Assembly (NCBI GenBank): GCA_027296665.1
Contig: JAPUIV010000043.1
Coordinates: 1-27,736 of the forward strand
Direction of reading: 5' to 3'
From: Acidobacteriota bacterium
GTDB lineage: Bacteria > Acidobacteriota > Polarisedimenticolia > JAPUIV01
Length of the DNA: 27,736 nucleotides
Positions 7,889 to 16,183 of this stretch are shown here, one piece after another. The notes beneath the pieces are model-generated. The model searched no databases. It was not told the DNA's origin and saw only the letters and a list, made by a program, of their open reading frames with translations. Made by a program: the position numbers and the translations under genes. The first letter of the stretch is position 1, and the number at the start of each line of letters is the position of its first letter.

Positions 7889-8401
7889 ATGCCTCATTCC
7901 AAACCACTTTCACATTCCTCTGGCTGGCGGCCGTTGATGCGGTATCCGGCCAGAAGCCGGTTTCTTTCGCCATTCTTGGCCCTCCTCTTCCCCCTTTTCC
8001 TTTCCATTTTTCCTGCCTCTCCGGCCGATGGTTCCGGTTTGACGCGGGTCGACGCGAGGGAGCGGACGGCCAGCGGATGGTCGTTGTTCGAACAGGAGAG
8101 ATGGGAAGAGGCTCTCGCGGCCTTTGACGAGGCCATTCGATCGGATCCGGGCGCAGCCGAGGCCTACCGGGGCCTGGCGGAAACCTTGTACCGGTTAGGG
8201 AGACCCGCGGAGGCGGCCGGGCAGATCCGGACGGGTCGAGGCAGTCCGGATTCTCAGGATTCTCCTGGAGGCTCGGCCCGGGGAGCAGGAGACCCGATTA
8301 GCTCTCGCCAGGAACCTGGCCTGGTCGGGTCATTACCGCGCCGCCATCGCCGAATGCCGGCGGGTGGAATCCGACAGTTCCGATCCGGGAATCCAGTATG
8401 A
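7889..8401 (+). pseudogene. N-terminal part of TPR/beta-barrel exporter, ends in a frameshift
   Basis: The frame encodes a signal peptide (basic stretch, then a Leu/Phe-rich core ending near ASPADG) and the first TPR (about WSLFEQERWEEALAAFDEAI onward). After 8233 the predicted protein loses TPR character and runs out of frame to a stop at 8401. Removing one G from the GGG at 8233-8235 joins it smoothly to the frame continuing to 9695 (reading QIRTVEAVRILRILLEARPG), so this and the next entry are one gene. The interruption is either a real mutation or a sequencing/assembly error. The start is uncertain: ATG 7889 has a purine run AGGGGGG about 14 bases upstream; ATG 7937 would give a shorter, more typical signal peptide. 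Confidence 0.7.
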
Positions 8402-9695
8402 GGCGCATCAACTGGAGGCGCGGTTTCAGAGCTGGAAAGGGAACTATCAGGAAGCAGAGCGGTTATACGGGGCCCTGCTCTCCGAGCGGCCCGCCGATGC
8501 CGAACTTCGAATCGGCATCGCCGATACCCTCGCCTGGAACGGTTGGACCCGCCGGGCCGGGGAAAAATACCGGAATCTCCTCAACGGGAAGACCGCCCCG
8601 GCGGCCTGGGTGGGGTTGGCCGAGATCGCCCGGTGGCGGAAAAGACACGGCGAAGCGGAGGAATTGTATTCCAGGGCCCTGGAACTACAACCGGATCATC
8701 GACAGGCGCTGGAAGGGATCAGAAAAAATCAACGGGAGGCCGGCCCCGAGCTGGGACTGCGGGGATCCTCCTTCCGGGATTCCTCCGATTTTGACCGCGA
8801 CAGCCTGGTGGCCCGCTACGACTTGTTCCGGGGCCATCCGTTGGCGCTCCGGACCGGAGCCGTCCGGACGCGATACCGTCAGGCCGATGACCGTCAAGTG
8901 TACAGGACCGTCCTGCCATTGCAGGCGACCTGGAAGGCGGGTCCGGTCTTTTCCGGGGCGGCTGGAGTTGCCCGCAACGATTACTCGGAAGGTCCCGATT
9001 CGACATCCTATTTCTTGCACGGATTCCTCGCGCCGCCGGCGGAACGGGTGCGCCTCCGCGCCGGTTTTGATCATTACGATATGATCGACGGAGCCGATCC
9101 GTTCGGCGAGAATTTCTACAATCAGGCCTTGACCATCGATGTCGTCGCTCTCGGCATCGATCTCGACGAGGCATGGGCCGGTTTGACCCTGCGTTTTACC
9201 GGCAGGCTGACCTGGGATATCGATCTCGCCAGGGCGGATATCTCGGACGGCAACGAGCGCGGCACCGGCTTCAGCCGGATCTCCTACCGGGTACCGGCCC
9301 GCGACCAGGTCGTGCTGTTCGGCCAGACCTATTACCAGGAAGTCAACGAACGGACCCTCCTCTATTTCGATCCGGTCGATTTCCTCAGCTATGGCCTGGG
9401 CGCCCGATGGGAAGGGGAAAGAGGGGAACGGTTCCGATTTCTCCTGGAAGGAACTTTGGGTCTTTTCCCGCGGGAAGAAGATCTTCTCGGTGGCCAGCTG
9501 CGTGCCTATGCGGAATGGGACCTGGGTGAATCCCTGTCGTTTCGGGTCACCGGTAATTATCTGAACTCACCCGAAGAAAGAGGCGCATTCGGTGAAAGCT
9601 ACAAGGCTACCTACCTGGGCCTGGGCCTCGTGAAGCAGATCCCTCTGAAGAATCGCAGGACGGCCGCGCCGGCGGGGAAGGCGGGTAGGGAATGA
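8235..9695 (+). CDS. TPR-outer membrane beta-barrel polysaccharide exporter, main part (downstream of frameshift)
   Basis: Continuation of the preceding gene in the +1-shifted frame. Roughly the first 150 residues are TPR helices (for example LALARNLAWSGHYRAAI and AEELYSRALELQPDHRQAL). The remaining ~320 residues are alternating polar/aromatic strands rich in Tyr, Arg and Gly ending near YLGLGLVKQIPL, as expected for an outer-membrane barrel. The arrangement resembles BcsC and PgaA, in which periplasmic TPRs feed a barrel that exports the glycan, but only about four or five TPRs are present against many more in BcsC. If the frameshift is real, an internal GTG at 8364 could start a product lacking a signal peptide, which would not be exported. 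It overlaps the synthase gene by ATGA, so the two are coupled. Confidence 0.8.
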   Translation, partial: VEAVRILRILLEARPGEQETRLALARNLAWSGHYRAAIAECRRVESDSSDPGIQYEAHQLEARFQSWKGNYQEAERLYGALLSERPADAELRIGIADTLAWNGWTRRAGEKYRNLLNGKTAPAAWVGLAEIARWRKRHGEAEELYSRALELQPDHRQALEGIRKNQREAGPELGLRGSSFRDSSDFDRDSLVARYDLFRGHPLALRTGAVRTRYRQADDRQVYRTVLPLQATWKAGPVFSGAAGVARNDYSEGPDSTSYFLHGFLAPPAERVRLRAGFDHYDMIDGADPFGENFYNQALTIDVVALGIDLDEAWAGLTLRFTGRLTWDIDLARADISDGNERGTGFSRISYRVPARDQVVLFGQTYYQEVNERTLLYFDPVDFLSYGLGARWEGERGERFRFLLEGTLGLFPREEDLLGGQLRAYAEWDLGESLSFRVTGNYLNSPEERGAFGESYKATYLGLGLVKQIPLKNRRTAAPAGKAGRE

Positions 9696-11962
9696 ACCTG
9701 TTCTTCGACGCCCAGGCCTACCTGCATCTCGGCATCGCCATTATCGCGTTCATCGGCGCGCGCCTGGCGGCCCGGTGGCCGTGGTTGAAGTGGTTCGTCG
9801 TGATATTGAGTGTCTATCTCTCCCTGCGGTACTTCCTGTGGAGAACCCTGTACACATTGAACCTGGAGAACTGGATCGGGATCCTGATCAGCGTGACCCT
9901 TCTCCTGGCCGAATGCTACGGGTTCCTGGCGGCCCTTCTGTTCTATTTCCAGACCCTCAGGCCAAAACGGGAAACGGTTCCGCGACAGGATGATCGGGTC
10001 CTTCCGGCCGTCGATATTTTCGTGACGATCTATGACGAATCGACCGACATCCTGTATCGAACCCTGGTCGCGTGCCAGGCGATCGAGTATCCGGCCAAGA
10101 AAATCTACGTCTGTGACGACGGGCAGCGCGACGAGGTGAGGCGTGTGGCCGAACGGCTTGGATGCAACTATCTCCGGGGACCCAGAAACGAGGACGCCAA
10201 AGCGGGGAACCTAAATCACGCCCTCGCCGCCACCGGCGGGCCTCTGATCCTCACACTGGACGTCGACCACGTGCCGGTCCGGACCTTCCTCCGGGAAACC
10301 GTCGGGTTCTTTCAGGATCCCCGGGTTGCCCTCGTTCAGACCGCCCATCATTTCTATAATCCCGATATCTTCCAGAGAAACCTGAGAGTGGAGACGGTGG
10401 CCTCGAACGAACAGGACATGTTTTTCCACATCGTTCAGCCGGGCCGGAACTTCTGGAACGCGAGTTTCTATTGCGGCAGCGGCGCCGTCCTGCGGCGGAG
10501 CAGCCTGAAAGAGGTGGGCGGATTCCGAACAGAGACGTTGACCGAGGACATCCACACCAGCATCCTCCTCCATTCCCGCGGATACCGATCGGTCTTCGTG
10601 AACAAGGACCTGGCGGCCGGCCTCGCTCCGGAGGATTTCGTCTCTTATGTCCGGCAAAGGAAACGTTGGGGTCGGGGCTGCTTCCAGGTATTTCTCCGGG
10701 CCAATCCATTCCTGCTCCGCGGTCTCACGCCGGGCCAGAGGATCAACTATTTCGCCTCGGTATTTTACTTTCTGCACGGGCTCCCGCGGTTGATCTATCT
10801 ATTTGCGCCCCTGGCCTACCTCCTGTTCAGGCAATATCCGCTGCGCGCCACGGTGCCCGATCTGTTCAGTTTCTATTTCCCGCAACTGGTTGCGTTTTTA
10901 TCGGTGCTTCCGGCCATCACCGGCGTTTTCCGCAAAGCCTTCTGGGCCGATATCTACGAGACCATCATCTGTTTTCCCCTCACCATGACCTTCCTCGGCA
11001 TGTTCGTGAACCCCTGGAAGCGGAAGTTCGAGGTCACCCCCAAGGGATTGCTGTTTTCCCGGAACACCATCCGGCTCGGCATGACCTGGTGGATGATCGC
11101 TGTCGTTGCCCTGACGGTTATCGGCTTCTGGTTGGGATCCTTCCGCCTGTCGACCGGGCAGGGGGATCCCCCGGCCCTGATAATCAACCTGGTGTGGGCC
11201 TTCTATAACTTCGTGATTCTGATCTCGGCGATCCTCGCCGCCTACGAAAGACCCCAGCTCCGCGAGATGCCCAGAATTGCCCGGTCGATTCCCTGCGAGG
11301 TGAAGTTGGATGACGGGACCCGGATCGACACCCATACGCGGAACCTGAGCGAGACCGGCTTATCTCTGGATCTCCATGAGATCTACAGCCTTTCCCCGGA
11401 AGTCGAGATCGATCTGCGGGGGGACGGCGAGCATACCCGTATCCGGGGGAAATTGGTCCGTTTTGACCGCCGGCGCGGCAAGGAACCCTCGGTGGGCGTC
11501 CGTTTCCATGAACCCACCGAGGAACAACACCAGAGCCTCATCCGCCAGATGTACAGTTCACCGGAAGTCTGGGCCAACGCGCATACCCGGGTTGAGGCAG
11601 GGGCCTTGCCTTCCCTGTGGAAAATCGCCACCTCCGCCCTCCGTGTCCGGGCCGCCAGTCAGATCCTGAATCGAAAATCGTTGCGCTTCCCCGTCGCGGG
11701 GGATTGCCGGGTCCGGATCGACGGCCGGATCTTTTCCGCAATACTGCAGGATGTCAGCAGTGAAGGACTGGCCGTGGACCTGATCGATTCCGCCCCCGAC
11801 CCCGATGATGAAGTGACGGTCTATCGTGGAGAAGGGGAGACCAGTTCTGCGGCCCTTCGCTGCGACCCGGTCTATTTCCGGAGGTCATCCGGAAGGATGA
11901 AGCTGGGATTGCGGGCTCGGACCCCGGCCCTTCTTTCCGAATGGATTTCCAGGAAAAGTTGA
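9692..11962 (+). CDS. Cellulose synthase-like glycosyltransferase (BcsA type) with tandem PilZ domains
   Basis: Processive family-2 glycosyltransferase of the inner membrane, 756 aa. Two or three N-terminal helices precede the catalytic domain with D142-D143, DVDH at 190-193, TED at 284-286 and QRKRW at 322-326. Further membrane helices and the BcsA gating-loop motif FEVTPKG (446-452) follow. The cytoplasmic tail has a first PilZ signature (R524...R528, then NLSETG at 551-556) and, after a linker, a second one (R661...R665, then DVSSEG at 687-692). Each has the RxxxR plus [D/N]xSxxG pattern that binds cyclic di-GMP in known PilZ proteins. BcsA normally has one. UDP-glucose is the expected substrate, but another sugar is possible. 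Its start overlaps the exporter stop (ATGA); no bcsB, bcsZ or other bcs gene is nearby. Confidence 0.92.
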   Translation: MNLFFDAQAYLHLGIAIIAFIGARLAARWPWLKWFVVILSVYLSLRYFLWRTLYTLNLENWIGILISVTLLLAECYGFLAALLFYFQTLRPKRETVPRQDDRVLPAVDIFVTIYDESTDILYRTLVACQAIEYPAKKIYVCDDGQRDEVRRVAERLGCNYLRGPRNEDAKAGNLNHALAATGGPLILTLDVDHVPVRTFLRETVGFFQDPRVALVQTAHHFYNPDIFQRNLRVETVASNEQDMFFHIVQPGRNFWNASFYCGSGAVLRRSSLKEVGGFRTETLTEDIHTSILLHSRGYRSVFVNKDLAAGLAPEDFVSYVRQRKRWGRGCFQVFLRANPFLLRGLTPGQRINYFASVFYFLHGLPRLIYLFAPLAYLLFRQYPLRATVPDLFSFYFPQLVAFLSVLPAITGVFRKAFWADIYETIICFPLTMTFLGMFVNPWKRKFEVTPKGLLFSRNTIRLGMTWWMIAVVALTVIGFWLGSFRLSTGQGDPPALIINLVWAFYNFVILISAILAAYERPQLREMPRIARSIPCEVKLDDGTRIDTHTRNLSETGLSLDLHEIYSLSPEVEIDLRGDGEHTRIRGKLVRFDRRRGKEPSVGVRFHEPTEEQHQSLIRQMYSSPEVWANAHTRVEAGALPSLWKIATSALRVRAASQILNRKSLRFPVAGDCRVRIDGRIFSAILQDVSSEGLAVDLIDSAPDPDDEVTVYRGEGETSSAALRCDPVYFRRSSGRMKLGLRARTPALLSEWISRKS

Positions 11963-11963
11963 T

Positions 11964-12003
11964 CCGTTCCCGGCCGGGATCACGGCTATCCAGGCGGGAA
12001 CGG
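11964..12003. terminator. Hairpin between convergent synthase and folC genes
   Basis: A perfect 9-base inverted repeat, CCGTTCCCG (11964-11972) and CGGGAACGG (11995-12003), surrounds the 23-base gap between the convergent stops at 11962 and 11986 and runs into the last codons of folC. The loop can form a small inner GCCG/CGGC stem. Neither strand has a T-tract after it, so it is not a canonical intrinsic terminator; it may block or protect 3' ends in both directions. Confidence 0.4.
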
Positions 12004-13347
12004 CGCGGTTCGAGGCGATGCCGATCGGCGCTTGGCCATCGGTTCTTCCGTTTTCAACCGCAACGCTTCCCCCACCAGATATAGAGAACCAGTGACCAGA
12101 ACGGTGCCGGTGGATCCTGCCGTTCGATCCGCAGCCACCGCGGCTTCCCGGAGAGAATCCATCCAGGAGAAACGCAGTCCGACCCGCCGGGCCGAATCGA
12201 TCAATGCCTTCCGTTCCGCGGCCCGGCCGGAAGGGGGCAGGCAAAGGAAAAGATGGGAGCAGTGCGGAGATAGGTAGCGCAGCATCCCTTCGTGATCTTT
12301 TTCCCGGAGAGCGCCGAAGATCAGGACGGGAGGTCGCTTATCGGTCTGCCGGGCCAGATAGGCCGCAAGCGATCGAGTTGCGGCAGGGTTGTGGGCCCCG
12401 TCGAGAAGCCACGCAGGACGCCCCGAGATCCGCTGCAGCCGTCCGGGCCACTGGACCGAAGCCAGGCCCGCCTGGATGGCGTTGGGAGGAATCTGGAATC
12501 CCCTTCCGGCGAGGATCTCGCAGGCGGCCACGGCGGTCGCGGCATTGTCGAGCTGGTGTTCCCCGGGAAGGGCGGGCAGCAGGGGGGGGATTTCCATTTT
12601 TCTTCCCAGGAAGGAGACCATGCCGGACGGGCAATGGACAACCCGCACCGCCTGCAGGGCCTCCATGTGAATGGCGCCCCGTTTACGGCACGCCCTCTCG
12701 ATCGTATGGCGGACTTCCGAATGCTGCGCGCCGGAAAGGAGAAGGCCGGAGGGGCGCAGGATGCCGAGTTTTTCCCCGGCGATGACCGAGAGAGTGCTGC
12801 CGAGAAATTCCTGATGATCGAGTTCCACCGGAGTGATAATGGAAAACAGGGGATCGACGGCATTGGTGGCGTCGAAACGCCCTCCCATGCCGACCTCGAG
12901 TATGGCAATCTGCACACCGTCATCGTGAAAGTAAGACAGCGCCGCGGCGGTCGTCACCTCGAAGAAAGTGGGCAACGTCTTCAGAGCGCCGGAATGAAAA
13001 AGGGCGTGGATCGTTTCACGAAGGGAAAGGATCTTGGCGGCAAGCTGGTCCGGGGGAATTGGCCGTCCACCGGTGACGATCCTCTCCTCCAGCCGGATGA
13101 GGTGTGGAGAGGTGTACAGGCCGGTGTGTACCCCCGCTTGCTCCAGGATCGAGGCGAGCATGGCGGCCACCGACCCCTTTCCATTGGTTCCCCCGATCAG
13201 GATCGCCGGGAATTTTCGATGCGGGGCGCCGATCGCCTCCAGCAACCGGGAAATATTCTCCAGTCCGAGCTTGATCCCCAGCCGTTCCAGGCTGCGGAGG
13301 TAGAGCGTCATCCGGCGGTACTCGTTGGATGTCCGCCGTTCCATCAT
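11986..13347 (-). CDS. folC: Bifunctional folylpolyglutamate synthase/dihydrofolate synthase
   Basis: Adds glutamate to dihydropteroate and to reduced folates (Mur-ligase superfamily), giving the folates used, for example, by TrmFO. The 453-aa protein has the ATP loop GGTNGKGSVAAML near residues 52-64, the downstream EVGMGGRFDATNA signature, GEHQLDNA, and DGAHNPAA in the C-terminal domain. The open frame extends 36 codons upstream into accD, but two tandem ATGs at 13347 and 13344 are preceded by AGGAG at suitable spacing, so I start at 13347. It follows accD by 38 bases, the same order as accD-folC in many bacteria, and is the last gene of that transcript. Confidence 0.95.
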   Translation of the reverse strand: MMERRTSNEYRRMTLYLRSLERLGIKLGLENISRLLEAIGAPHRKFPAILIGGTNGKGSVAAMLASILEQAGVHTGLYTSPHLIRLEERIVTGGRPIPPDQLAAKILSLRETIHALFHSGALKTLPTFFEVTTAAALSYFHDDGVQIAILEVGMGGRFDATNAVDPLFSIITPVELDHQEFLGSTLSVIAGEKLGILRPSGLLLSGAQHSEVRHTIERACRKRGAIHMEALQAVRVVHCPSGMVSFLGRKMEIPPLLPALPGEHQLDNAATAVAACEILAGRGFQIPPNAIQAGLASVQWPGRLQRISGRPAWLLDGAHNPAATRSLAAYLARQTDKRPPVLIFGALREKDHEGMLRYLSPHCSHLFLCLPPSGRAAERKALIDSARRVGLRFSWMDSLREAAVAADRTAGSTGTVLVTGSLYLVGEALRLKTEEPMAKRRSASPRTAPFPPG

Positions 13348-13385
13348 TGGGATGTTCTCCTGCGAATGGGAACCGAAATGGCCGG

Positions 13386-14282
13386 CTACGGCTGGAGGCG
13401 CCCGGGTTCCGTCGATCTCCTGGGTAAATTCTCGTTCACCATGAACCGGAGGCAACGGATCAGGGTGTCTTTCATTTCCGAACGTTCGACGATCAAATCC
13501 AGCATTCCCTTTTCCATGAGGAATTCCGAGCGCTGAAATCCTTCCGGCAATGTCTCGCGTATGGTCTGCTGGATCACCCGTGGGCCGGCGAAGCCGATCA
13601 AGGCCCTCGGCTCGGCAATATTGAGATCCCCCAGCATGGCAAAAGAGGCGGTGACCCCCCCCGTCGTTGGATCGGTAAGTATCGACAGGAAAGGAATGCC
13701 TTTCTCGTGCAGCCGCCCGAGGGCGGCGCTGATCTTCGCCATCTGCATGAGAGAGAGGGTGCCCTCCTGCATCCTGGCGCCGCCGGAACAGGAGACGATC
13801 AGCAAGGGAACAGATTCATCGAGGCACCTTTCGATGGCGAGCGTCACCTTTTCCCCCACCGCGGACCCCATGCTTCCGCCCATGAACCGGTACTCCATGA
13901 CGCAGAGGATGATCGGAAACCCTCCCATGGTTCCCCGGGCGGTGATGATCGCTTCGTTCAGGCCGGTGCGTTCCTTGTAGTCCCGCAACCGATCCTTGTA
14001 GTTCTTGTGGTCGCGAAATTTCAAGGGATCGATCGAATAGATCTCGCTGTCCAGTTCCTGGTAGATGCCGTTGTCGAGAAGGGAGGTCAATCTCTCCTTG
14101 GCGGTAAGGCGGAAATGATAATTGCACTTGGGACAGACGTTGGAATTCCGGACCACCTCCTGCTGGTAGATGATCTGCTTGCAGCCGTTGCACTTGACCC
14201 AGAGCCCCTCGGGGACCTTCGAAAGTTTCCCTTCGACGGGAGTCCGGGGCGTCTTTTTCTTCCGGAACCACGCGATATCCAT
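13386..14282 (-). CDS. accD: Acetyl-CoA carboxylase carboxyltransferase subunit beta
   Basis: Beta half of the carboxyltransferase that transfers CO2 from carboxybiotin to acetyl-CoA, forming malonyl-CoA for fatty-acid synthesis; it works with AccA, which is not in this window. The 298-aa sequence has the N-terminal four-cysteine zinc ribbon (C31, C34, C50, C53) characteristic of bacterial AccD, then the crotonase-like core with SCSGGARMQEG and LTDPTTGGVTASFA. ATG at 14282 has GAGGG just upstream, and a good sigma70 promoter lies at 14303-14331. Full length, no oddities. Confidence 0.97.
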   Translation of the reverse strand: MDIAWFRKKKTPRTPVEGKLSKVPEGLWVKCNGCKQIIYQQEVVRNSNVCPKCNYHFRLTAKERLTSLLDNGIYQELDSEIYSIDPLKFRDHKNYKDRLRDYKERTGLNEAIITARGTMGGFPIILCVMEYRFMGGSMGSAVGEKVTLAIERCLDESVPLLIVSCSGGARMQEGTLSLMQMAKISAALGRLHEKGIPFLSILTDPTTGGVTASFAMLGDLNIAEPRALIGFAGPRVIQQTIRETLPEGFQRSEFLMEKGMLDLIVERSEMKDTLIRCLRFMVNENLPRRSTEPGRLQP

Positions 14283-14302
14283 GGGATCCCTCTGATCAAG
14301 AA

Positions 14303-14331
14303 AATCTACCAGCCGGCCCCCGCCAAGTCAA
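14303..14331 (-). promoter_or_regulatory. Putative sigma70 promoter of accD-folC
   Basis: On the minus strand, TTGACT (14326-14331) and TAGATT (14303-14308) are separated by exactly 17 bases, placing the start of transcription only about 15 bases before the accD ATG at 14282. The -35 overlaps the T-rich end of the hairpin at 14338-14350, making a compact terminator/promoter junction after btuD. Confidence 0.5.
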
Positions 14332-14337
14332 GAAACC

Positions 14338-14350
14338 CGCCGGGACGGCG
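14338..14350 (-). terminator. Probable weak intrinsic terminator after btuD
   Basis: A 5-base GC stem (CGCCG / CGGCG with a 3-base loop) is followed on the minus strand by GGGTTTCTTG. It lies about 45 bases after the btuD stop and directly upstream of the accD promoter. The stem is short and the T-run is interrupted, so termination may be partial. Confidence 0.4.
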
Positions 14351-14371
14351 CCCTTGAACAGGGAAAGGGGA

Positions 14372-14393
14372 GTCAGCAAGGTGTCAGGAAGGT
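14372..14393. repeat. Two 11-base tandem repeats next to the btuD stop
   Basis: GTCAGCAAGGT and GTCAGGAAGGT lie head to tail with one mismatch, and are followed by the related ATCAAGG that contains the btuD stop codon. They may be a small operator or a chance duplication. Confidence 0.4.
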
Positions 14394-14394
14394 A

Positions 14395-15171
14395 TCAAGG
14401 GGGCAGGACGATCCGGCCAACCCCGGCGGGGTCTTTCAGGATCCGCACCTTGACGCCGTAGACCTCTTGCAGCCGCGACTCGGTGAGCACCTGGTCCGCG
14501 TTTCCCTCGGCGGCGACGCGTCCCTGGTTCAGCAGGATCAACCGGTGGCCCCGGAGACCCGCCAGGGTCACGTCGTGCGACACCGCCAGGATGGTGATCC
14601 CCTCCCGGCGGTGCCAGTTTTCCAGGAGTTCGAAAAAGCGAATCTGGTGGGAAAGATCGAGAAAAGTGGTCGGTTCGTCGAGCAGGAGGATCCGCGGCCT
14701 CTGGGCCAACGCCCGGGCCAGGTATACGCGCTGCCGTTCGCCGCTGCTCAGTTCCGTGATCCGCCGCGACGCGAACCCGATGCAGTCGGTGGCCCGCATC
14801 GATTCGACCGCGATCTCCCGATCCGCCTTGCCGGGGAACCCCAGGAAACCCAGATGGGGGGCTCGTCCCATGAGAACGATCTGCCGGGCGGTGAAGGGAA
14901 ACACCACCCGGCTCTCCTGGGGGAGAACCGCGACGAGTTTCGCCCGTTCGGACGCCGGCATCCTGTTGATCGGTTGGTCGAACAGGCGAACCTCTCCGGC
15001 GGCCGGAACGATGGCCCCGCTGAGGATCCGGAGGAGGGTGGTCTTTCCGGATCCGTTGGGGCCCAGCAGGATACTGAAGCTGCCGGCCGGGATCGAGAGA
15101 TCGAAATCATGAAAGATGGCCGGCCCGCCCTCGTAACCGAAGGCGAGTTTCCGGGCGATCACGCTATTCAA
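14395..15171 (-). CDS. btuD: ABC transporter ATP-binding protein, BtuD/FecE family
   Basis: ATPase of a vitamin B12 or iron-chelate importer. The 258-aa protein has Walker A GPNGSGKTT (37-45), the ABC signature LSSGERQRVYLARALA, Walker B ILLLDEPT and a switch histidine in AVSHDVTL. The start is probably TTG 15171, with GAGGGGA about 11 bases upstream, overlapping the permease stop by eight bases; a GTG at 15162 is an alternative. It is the third gene of the F-C-D importer set. The B12 assignment follows from the btuF neighbour; an iron-siderophore substrate cannot be excluded from this gene alone. Confidence 0.9.
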   Translation of the reverse strand: MNSVIARKLAFGYEGGPAIFHDFDLSIPAGSFSILLGPNGSGKTTLLRILSGAIVPAAGEVRLFDQPINRMPASERAKLVAVLPQESRVVFPFTARQIVLMGRAPHLGFLGFPGKADREIAVESMRATDCIGFASRRITELSSGERQRVYLARALAQRPRILLLDEPTTFLDLSHQIRFFELLENWHRREGITILAVSHDVTLAGLRGHRLILLNQGRVAAEGNADQVLTESRLQEVYGVKVRILKDPAGVGRIVLPP

Positions 15172-16183
15172 AACGGGTGGTTCCCCTCTGGGCGCGGTAC
15201 AACCACAGGAAAAAGGGGCCGCCCGCCATCGCCGTGATGACCCCGACCGGGATCTCGGCCGGAGCGGCCAGGACCCGGGCGAGAGTATCGGCCAGAACCA
15301 GGAAGGAGGCTCCGAACAGGACAGCCCCCGGCAGCAGGATACGATGATCGGAGCCGAGGAAAATCCGGCAGATGTGCGGGACCATCAATCCCAGAAATCC
15401 GATCATGCCGGTCAGGGAAACCACCGTCGCGGTGATCAGGGAGGCGGCCAGTATCCCGCTCAGGCGGACGGTAGCGACACGGACTCCCAGATTGGCCGCC
15501 TCCTCCTCGCCGAGGCTCAACAGGTTCAATCGATGGCTGATCAGAAACAGCCAGGTGAGCCCCGCGGCCACCGCCAACGCCACCGGGATCAAGGCCGCCC
15601 AGGAGGGAGAGGACATGCTGCCGACCAGCCAGAACAGGATCCCCTGCAGTTCGGTGAGATCCAGAACGGTCTCCATGAACAGGATCAGGGAGAAGAAGAA
15701 GGAGTTTGCCACCCATCCGATGAGCAGCATCGGATAGCCGGAGGCCCGTCCCTGCGGCCCTGCCAGGCGGATGACCAGGAAGGTCGCGAGAACGGCGCCG
15801 GCGAAGGCGGTCGCCGGCCGGAACTGGGACCAGTGGGCGATCCCCCCTCCGACAATCGCCAGCGGCAAGAGAGCTCCCACCGCCGCTCCCCCCGAGATCC
15901 CGAGGATGTAGGGGTCGGCGAGGGGATTGCGCAGGATCGCCTGAAAGGCGACACCGGCCCCCGCCAGGGCCGCGCCGGCCAGGGCCCCCAGAAGGATCCG
16001 GGGGAGCCGAACGCGGAGGATCAGGTCGTAGGCGAGGCTGGCGGTCTCGGTTCCCCGGAACAGATCGAGCGGGGAGATCCGGGTGGAACCGAACGACAGG
16101 CCGATGGCCAGGCTGACAATCAAGAGGAGGAAGAGGCCCGCCCCGGCCAGGATCGTTTTTCTAGTCCGGGTATCGGTCTCCAT
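15164..16183 (-). CDS. btuC: BtuC/FecCD-family transporter permease
   Basis: Inner-membrane permease of the same importer, 339 aa. It has about ten hydrophobic segments beginning with ILAGAGLFLLLIVSLAIG, and family features such as GALAGAALAGAGVAFQAILRNPLADPYILG (quoted in part: GAGVAFQAILRNPLA) near the first quarter and GLMVPHICR near the end. ATG at 16183 follows a weak AAGAGA site. The gene overlaps btuF by 23 bases and btuD by 8, so all three are translated from one transcript. Two copies of this subunit normally pair with two ATPase subunits. Confidence 0.92.
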   Translation of the reverse strand: METDTRTRKTILAGAGLFLLLIVSLAIGLSFGSTRISPLDLFRGTETASLAYDLILRVRLPRILLGALAGAALAGAGVAFQAILRNPLADPYILGISGGAAVGALLPLAIVGGGIAHWSQFRPATAFAGAVLATFLVIRLAGPQGRASGYPMLLIGWVANSFFFSLILFMETVLDLTELQGILFWLVGSMSSPSWAALIPVALAVAAGLTWLFLISHRLNLLSLGEEEAANLGVRVATVRLSGILAASLITATVVSLTGMIGFLGLMVPHICRIFLGSDHRILLPGAVLFGASFLVLADTLARVLAAPAEIPVGVITAMAGGPFFLWLYRAQRGTTRFE

